From: Limnohabitans sp. Hippo3
GTDB taxonomy: Bacteria; Pseudomonadota; Gammaproteobacteria; Burkholderiales; Burkholderiaceae_C
Direction: 5' to 3'
NCBI RefSeq assembly: GCF_003063665.1
Contig: NZ_NESF01000003.1
Location: 62,001-126,000, forward strand
DNA length: 64,000 nt
Under the pieces are notes generated by a model. It did not search any database and was not told the DNA's origin. It saw only the letters and a program-made list of their open reading frames with translations. Shown in pieces: positions 60,404 to 64,000 of this stretch (the first letter of the stretch is position 1; each line of letters begins with the position of its first letter). Both the position numbers and the translations under genes were made by a program.

Positions 60404-61819
60404 ATGACCTCTAGCTTGGCAACGGTCGCCTACATTGGCGCGGCCATCCTCTTCATCCTCAGCCTGGGTGGCCTGTCCAACCCGGAAACCTCGCGCCGAG
60501 GCAACCTCTATGGCGTCGTTGGCATGGCGCTGGCCGTGCTCGTCACCATCGCGGGGCCACGTGTGGCCGCCGCAGGCGTGCCCTGGATCGTGGCGGCCTT
60601 GGTGATCGGTGGCGGCATTGGCCTTTATGCGGCCAAAACCGTCAAGATGACCCAGATGCCCGAACTCGTGGCGCTCATGCACAGCCTGGTGGGCCTGGCC
60701 GCTTGCCTGGTGGGTTTTGCCAGCTACGTGGACACCTCGATCCAGTACACCGGGGTGGAGAAGACCATCCACGAAGTCGAGATTTACATCGGCATTCTGA
60801 TCGGTGCGGTCACGTTCTCGGGCTCGCTCATCGCTTTTGGCAAGCTCAACGGCAAGATCGGTGGCAAGCCGCTTTTGCTGCCTGCGCGCCACTGGCTCAA
60901 CTTGGCGGGTCTGTTGGTCGTGATCTGGTTTGGCCGTGAATTTGTCAACGCGCACGACGTGCAAAGCGGCATGATCCCGCTGATTGTGATGACCGTGATT
61001 GCTTTGCTGTTCGGCATCCACATGGTCATGGCCATTGGCGGTGCTGACATGCCCGTGGTGGTGTCCATGCTCAACAGCTATTCGGGCTGGGCCGCGGCGG
61101 CCACCGGTTTCATGCTCGGCAACGACTTGCTGATCGTGACTGGCGCTCTGGTGGGCTCGTCCGGTGCCATCCTGTCCTACATCATGTGCAATGCGATGAA
61201 CCGCAACTTCATCAGCGTGATCGCAGGGGGCTTTGGCGGCGGTGCACCCGCTGCGCCCAAGGCCGACGGCGCGGCGGCCGAGCCCCAAGGCGAGGTGGTG
61301 CCGGTCAGTGCCACAGACACCGCCGAGCTGCTGCGCGATGCCAAGAGCGTGATCATCGTGCCCGGTTACGGCATGGCCGTGGCCCAGGCCCAGCACACCG
61401 TCAACGAGATCACCCGGACCTTGCGCGACAAAGGCGTGACCGTGCGGTTTGGCATCCACCCGGTGGCGGGCCGTATGCCCGGCCACATGAACGTGCTGCT
61501 GGCCGAAGCCAAGGTGCCCTACGACATCGTGCTGGAAATGGACGAGATCAACGACGACTTCCCGGACACCGATGTGGTCATGGTCATCGGTGCCAACGAC
61601 ATCGTGAACCCTGCCGCGCAGGATGACCCGACCAGCCCGATCGCGGGCATGCCCGTGCTCGAAGTCTGGAAGGCCCGCACCAGCATCGTGATGAAGCGCT
61701 CCATGGCCAGCGGCTATGCGGGCGTGGACAACCCGCTGTTCTACAAGGACAATAACCGCATGCTGTTTGGCGATGCCAAGAAGATGCTCGACGAGGTGTT
61801 GGTGGCCCTTAAAGGCTGA
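60404..61819 (+). CDS. pntB: NAD(P) transhydrogenase subunit beta
   Basis: The 471-residue protein has about nine membrane helices (domain II) and a soluble NADP-binding domain III with [59 protein letters not shown] and [12 protein letters not shown]. These are the hallmarks of PntB. It completes the proton-driven transhydrogenase and supplies NADPH for biosynthesis and redox defence. A terminator follows at 61845. Confidence 0.97.
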   Translation: MTSSLATVAYIGAAILFILSLGGLSNPETSRRGNLYGVVGMALAVLVTIAGPRVAAAGVPWIVAALVIGGGIGLYAAKTVKMTQMPELVALMHSLVGLAACLVGFASYVDTSIQYTGVEKTIHEVEIYIGILIGAVTFSGSLIAFGKLNGKIGGKPLLLPARHWLNLAGLLVVIWFGREFVNAHDVQSGMIPLIVMTVIALLFGIHMVMAIGGADMPVVVSMLNSYSGWAAAATGFMLGNDLLIVTGALVGSSGAILSYIMCNAMNRNFISVIAGGFGGGAPAAPKADGAAAEPQGEVVPVSATDTAELLRDAKSVIIVPGYGMAVAQAQHTVNEITRTLRDKGVTVRFGIHPVAGRMPGHMNVLLAEAKVPYDIVLEMDEINDDFPDTDVVMVIGANDIVNPAAQDDPTSPIAGMPVLEVWKARTSIVMKRSMASGYAGVDNPLFYKDNNRMLFGDAKKMLDEVLVALKG

Positions 61820-61844
61820 CCGGCCCCTTGCGCAGCATGCACAG

Positions 61845-61868
61845 GGGGCCCGAGGGCCCCTTGTTTTT
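61845..61868 (+). terminator. Rho-independent terminator after pntAB
   Basis: The stem GGGGCC / GGCCCC with a CGAG loop is followed by TTGTTTTTTG. The rest of the 206-bp gap up to fadD holds no further feature that I could identify. Confidence 0.8.
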
Positions 61869-62025
61869 TGGGTGCCCACGCATCACCAACCGGTGTCTTC
61901 AGGCCCGAGCTGGGCACGGCGTCATGGGCGCGCTGCAAGCGGCCTGCAACCTCGGGAAATCCAGTACCCCTGCGAGTCAGTTAGCCGTCAGTTGTGCGGT
62001 AGACTGAGCCGCAGGAGAACCCCAC

Positions 62026-63708
62026 ATGAACCTGAACCCCGTTTGGCTCAAGAGTTACCCCGAAGGCGTTCCAGCCGACATCGATCCCACCCAGTACAGT
62101 TCTTTGGTGGGCTTGCTCGAAGAGAGTTTTTCCAAATACGCAGACCGTGCGGTCTACAGCTTCATGGGCAAGGATTTCAGCTTTGCCCAAACCGACCGTG
62201 ATAGTCTGGCCATGGCGGCTTACCTGCAGTCGCTGGGTCTGAGCCAAGGCGACCGTGTCGCCATCATGATGCCCAATGTGCCGCAGTACCCGGTGGCCGT
62301 GGCGGCCATTTTGCGTGCGGGTCTGGTGGTGGTCAACGTCAACCCCCTCTACACCGCCCGTGAGCTGGAGCACCAGCTCAAGGACTCGGGGGCCAAGGCC
62401 ATCGTGATCATCGAGAACTTTGCCGCCACGCTCGAAAAATGCATCGCCCAAACTCCGGTGCAACATGTGGTGCTGGCCGCCATGGGTGACCGGCTGGGCC
62501 TGCTCAAGGGGGCCTTGGTCAACTACGTGGTGCGCAACGTCAAGAAAATGGTGCCGGCCTTCCAGCTGCCGCAGGCGGTGCGTTTCAACGACGCTTTGTC
62601 CAAAGGCCGTCAACAAGCCTTCCGCAAACCCGAGCTGTCGGCCGACGACATCGCGGTGCTGCAGTACACCGGGGGCACCACGGGTGTGTCCAAGGGGGCG
62701 GTGCTGTTGCACCGCAATGTGATCGCCAACGTGCTGCAGTCCGAGGCCTGGAACGAGCCTGTCATGAAGCGCATTCCCGCCGGGGAGCAGCCCACGGCGG
62801 TGTGCGCATTGCCGCTGTACCACATCTTCGCTTTCACGGTGAACATGATGCTGAGCCTGCGCATGGGCGGCAAGACCATCCTGATTCCCAACCCGCGTGA
62901 CTTGCCCGCCGTGCTCAAGGAGTTGTCCAAGCACACCTTCCACAGCTTCCCGGCGGTGAATACCTTGTTCAACGGCCTGGCCAACCACCCGGATTTCGGC
63001 ACCGTCAACTGGTCCAACCTCAAGGTGTCCTTGGGCGGCGGCACGGCCGTGACGCCCAATGTGGCCAAACTCTGGTTGGAGAAAACCGGCTGCCCGATTT
63101 GTGAAGGTTACGGTTTGTCGGAGACCAGCCCCTCGGCCAGCTGCAACCCCACCACCAGCACCGAATTCACCGGCACCATCGGTGTGCCCTTGCCCGGCAC
63201 CTTCATGAAACTGCTCGACGACGATGGCCACGAAATCACCACGCTCGGCACGCCGGGCGAGATCGCCATCAAGGGCCCGCAGGTGATGGCGGGTTACTGG
63301 CAACGCCCTGACGAAACCGCCAAGGTCATGACCGCCGACGGTTATTTCAAGTCGGGGGACATCGGCACCATGGACGAGCGTGGCTACTTCAAGATCGTGG
63401 ACCGCAAGAAGGACATGATTTTGGTGAGCGGTTTCAACGTCTATCCCAACGAAGTGGAGGAAGTCGCCTCGGCTTGCACGGGCGTGCTCGAATGCGCAGC
63501 GATTGGTGTGCCGGACGAGAAAACCGGCGAGGCCGTCAAGCTGGTGGTGGTGCGCAAAGACCCGGCGCTGACCGAGGCGCAGGTCATCGCTTACTGCCGC
63601 GAAAACATGACGGCGTACAAGGTGCCGCGCGTGATCGAGTTCCGCGACGAATTGCCCAAGACGCCAGTGGGCAAAATCCTGCGCCGCGAGTTGCGGGCCA
63701 AGGCCTGA
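62026..63708 (+). CDS. fadD: Long-chain fatty acid-CoA ligase
   Basis: The 560-residue enzyme has the adenylation motifs LQYTGGTTGVSKGAVLLHRN, YGLSETSPSASCNP and YFKSGDIGTMDERGYFKIVDRKKDMILVSGFNVYPNEVEEV, of which the latter holds the fatty acyl-CoA synthetase signature. The final PKTPVGKILRRELR bears the catalytic Lys. It activates long-chain fatty acids with ATP and CoA. The preceding gap holds no other gene; GCAGGAGAACCCCAC gives the ribosome site. Confidence 0.95.
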   Translation: MNLNPVWLKSYPEGVPADIDPTQYSSLVGLLEESFSKYADRAVYSFMGKDFSFAQTDRDSLAMAAYLQSLGLSQGDRVAIMMPNVPQYPVAVAAILRAGLVVVNVNPLYTARELEHQLKDSGAKAIVIIENFAATLEKCIAQTPVQHVVLAAMGDRLGLLKGALVNYVVRNVKKMVPAFQLPQAVRFNDALSKGRQQAFRKPELSADDIAVLQYTGGTTGVSKGAVLLHRNVIANVLQSEAWNEPVMKRIPAGEQPTAVCALPLYHIFAFTVNMMLSLRMGGKTILIPNPRDLPAVLKELSKHTFHSFPAVNTLFNGLANHPDFGTVNWSNLKVSLGGGTAVTPNVAKLWLEKTGCPICEGYGLSETSPSASCNPTTSTEFTGTIGVPLPGTFMKLLDDDGHEITTLGTPGEIAIKGPQVMAGYWQRPDETAKVMTADGYFKSGDIGTMDERGYFKIVDRKKDMILVSGFNVYPNEVEEVASACTGVLECAAIGVPDEKTGEAVKLVVVRKDPALTEAQVIAYCRENMTAYKVPRVIEFRDELPKTPVGKILRRELRAKA

Positions 63709-63748
63709 CCGGAGCACTGCGGGGCCAAGGCCCCCATACAGGGCGCAG

Positions 63749-63775
63749 CGGCCACCCGTTCACGGGTGGCCGTTT
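63749..63775 (+). terminator. Rho-independent terminator after fadD
   Basis: A perfect 10-bp stem CGGCCACCCG / CGGGTGGCCG with a TTCA loop is followed by TTTGACTTT, lying between fadD and mtnN. Confidence 0.8.
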
Positions 63776-63805
63776 GACTTTGAGTCATTGAACAAGGGGT
63801 GATCC

Positions 63806-64000
63806 ATGGCAGTGATCGGCATCATGAGTGCCATGCACGAAGAACTGGCGGCGGTGTTGGCGGCCATGCCCGATGAGCAGCGCGTTCAGGTGGCCGGGCG
63901 GGACTTTTGGGTCGGCCATTGGCAAGGCCACTCGGTGGTGGCGGTGCTCTCGCGCATCGGCAAGGTGGCTGCAGCCACCACCGCCACGGTGCTGCTGGAG
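63806..64000 (+). CDS. mtnN: 5'-methylthioadenosine/S-adenosylhomocysteine nucleosidase, 5' part
   Basis: The first 65 codons read MAVIGIMSAMHEELAAVLAAM and later VVAVLSRIGKVAAATTATVLLE, the characteristic start of MTA/SAH nucleosidases: the IGIMSAMxEE block with its catalytic Glu and the GIGKVxAAxxT block, here SRIGKVAAATT. The enzyme cleaves adenine from MTA and SAH in methyl-cycle recycling. The gene continues past the window edge, so its length cannot be checked. Its ribosome site is AAGGGG. Confidence 0.88.
   Translation, partial: MAVIGIMSAMHEELAAVLAAMPDEQRVQVAGRDFWVGHWQGHSVVAVLSRIGKVAAATTATVLLE

Noticed and set aside
58675..60405. A 576-codon minus-strand frame across pntA, and similar frames opposite pntB and fadD
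   Set aside because: They are shadows of strongly conserved genes. GC-rich third positions keep the antisense frames open.
1..64000. tRNA, rRNA, CRISPR arrays, insertion sequences and riboswitches
   Set aside because: I looked for T-loop (GTTCGA-type) motifs, regularly spaced repeats, transposase motifs and known leader structures and saw none that could be supported. The palindromic repeats are short, irregularly spaced and unlike CRISPR arrays.

Overview
The window is GC-rich, densely coding chromosomal DNA of a betaproteobacterium, most likely Burkholderiales and probably Comamonadaceae. That placement is inferred from family resemblance: a cobalt-type nitrile hydratase like that of Comamonas, a polyhydroxyalkanoate phasin, the uvrA-MFS-ssb and tsaB-rimI-udg gene orders, and abundant palindromic intergenic repeats. 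The genus cannot be fixed from the sequence alone. No rRNA, tRNA, CRISPR array, prophage or transposase was seen. No stretch longer than about 240 bases lacks a gene or a repeat.

Layout. Positions 1-2.6 kb form a small accessory island: a duplicated 3' fragment of a metallophosphoesterase gene, a vapB/fitA-type antitoxin with an internally shortened vapC, the intact metallophosphoesterase, and a class II Fic protein whose promoter carries a perfect 11-bp inverted repeat. From 2.7 to 10.4 kb come a DEDD exonuclease, an Lrp-type regulator divergent from a stand-alone AceE-like E1 enzyme (an mdeR-mdeB-like pair), a phasin, an enoyl-CoA hydratase and two uncharacterised proteins. From 10.4 to 13.0 kb, reading leftward, lie nitrile hydratase alpha, beta, its activator and a RhtA-like exporter. 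From 13.2 to 16.5 kb is yajC-secD-secF. From 16.7 to 23.2 kb are dprA, a PAP2 phosphatase, a divergent eptA-like phosphoethanolamine transferase, def-fmt and azlCD.

From 23.3 to 34.6 kb is a central-metabolism block (pgk, pyk, fba, purC, purE, purK, tsaC) interrupted by a fatty acid desaturase, two small membrane proteins and a thioredoxin-type co-chaperone. From 34.6 to 41.5 kb are a SemiSWEET, dacB, two DMT transporters, tsaB-rimI-udg and pyrF. From 41.5 to 47.4 kb is an acyl-metabolism neighbourhood: acyl-CoA dehydrogenase, GST, acyl-CoA ligase, EstB-like serine hydrolase, MerR regulator and hotdog thioesterase. From 47.4 to 64 kb are CYTH, uvrA, an MFS carrier, ssb, a TDT-family channel, DUF3422, mnmA, a lytic transglycosylase, TSUP, Nudix, pntAB, fadD and the 5' end of mtnN, which runs off the window.

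Common themes: many genes are translationally coupled by 4-bp ATGA or GTGA overlaps (vapBC, nthAB-activator, azlCD, purEK, DMT-tsaB-rimI, MerR-thioesterase, Nudix-TSUP). At least three families of REP-like palindromes are dispersed through the window. They sit almost only in gaps behind gene 3' ends and in none of the divergent promoter gaps. The most unusual spots are the decayed VapBC flanked by a 150-bp duplication, the Fic-phosphoesterase operon with its palindromic operator, and the composite REP elements.
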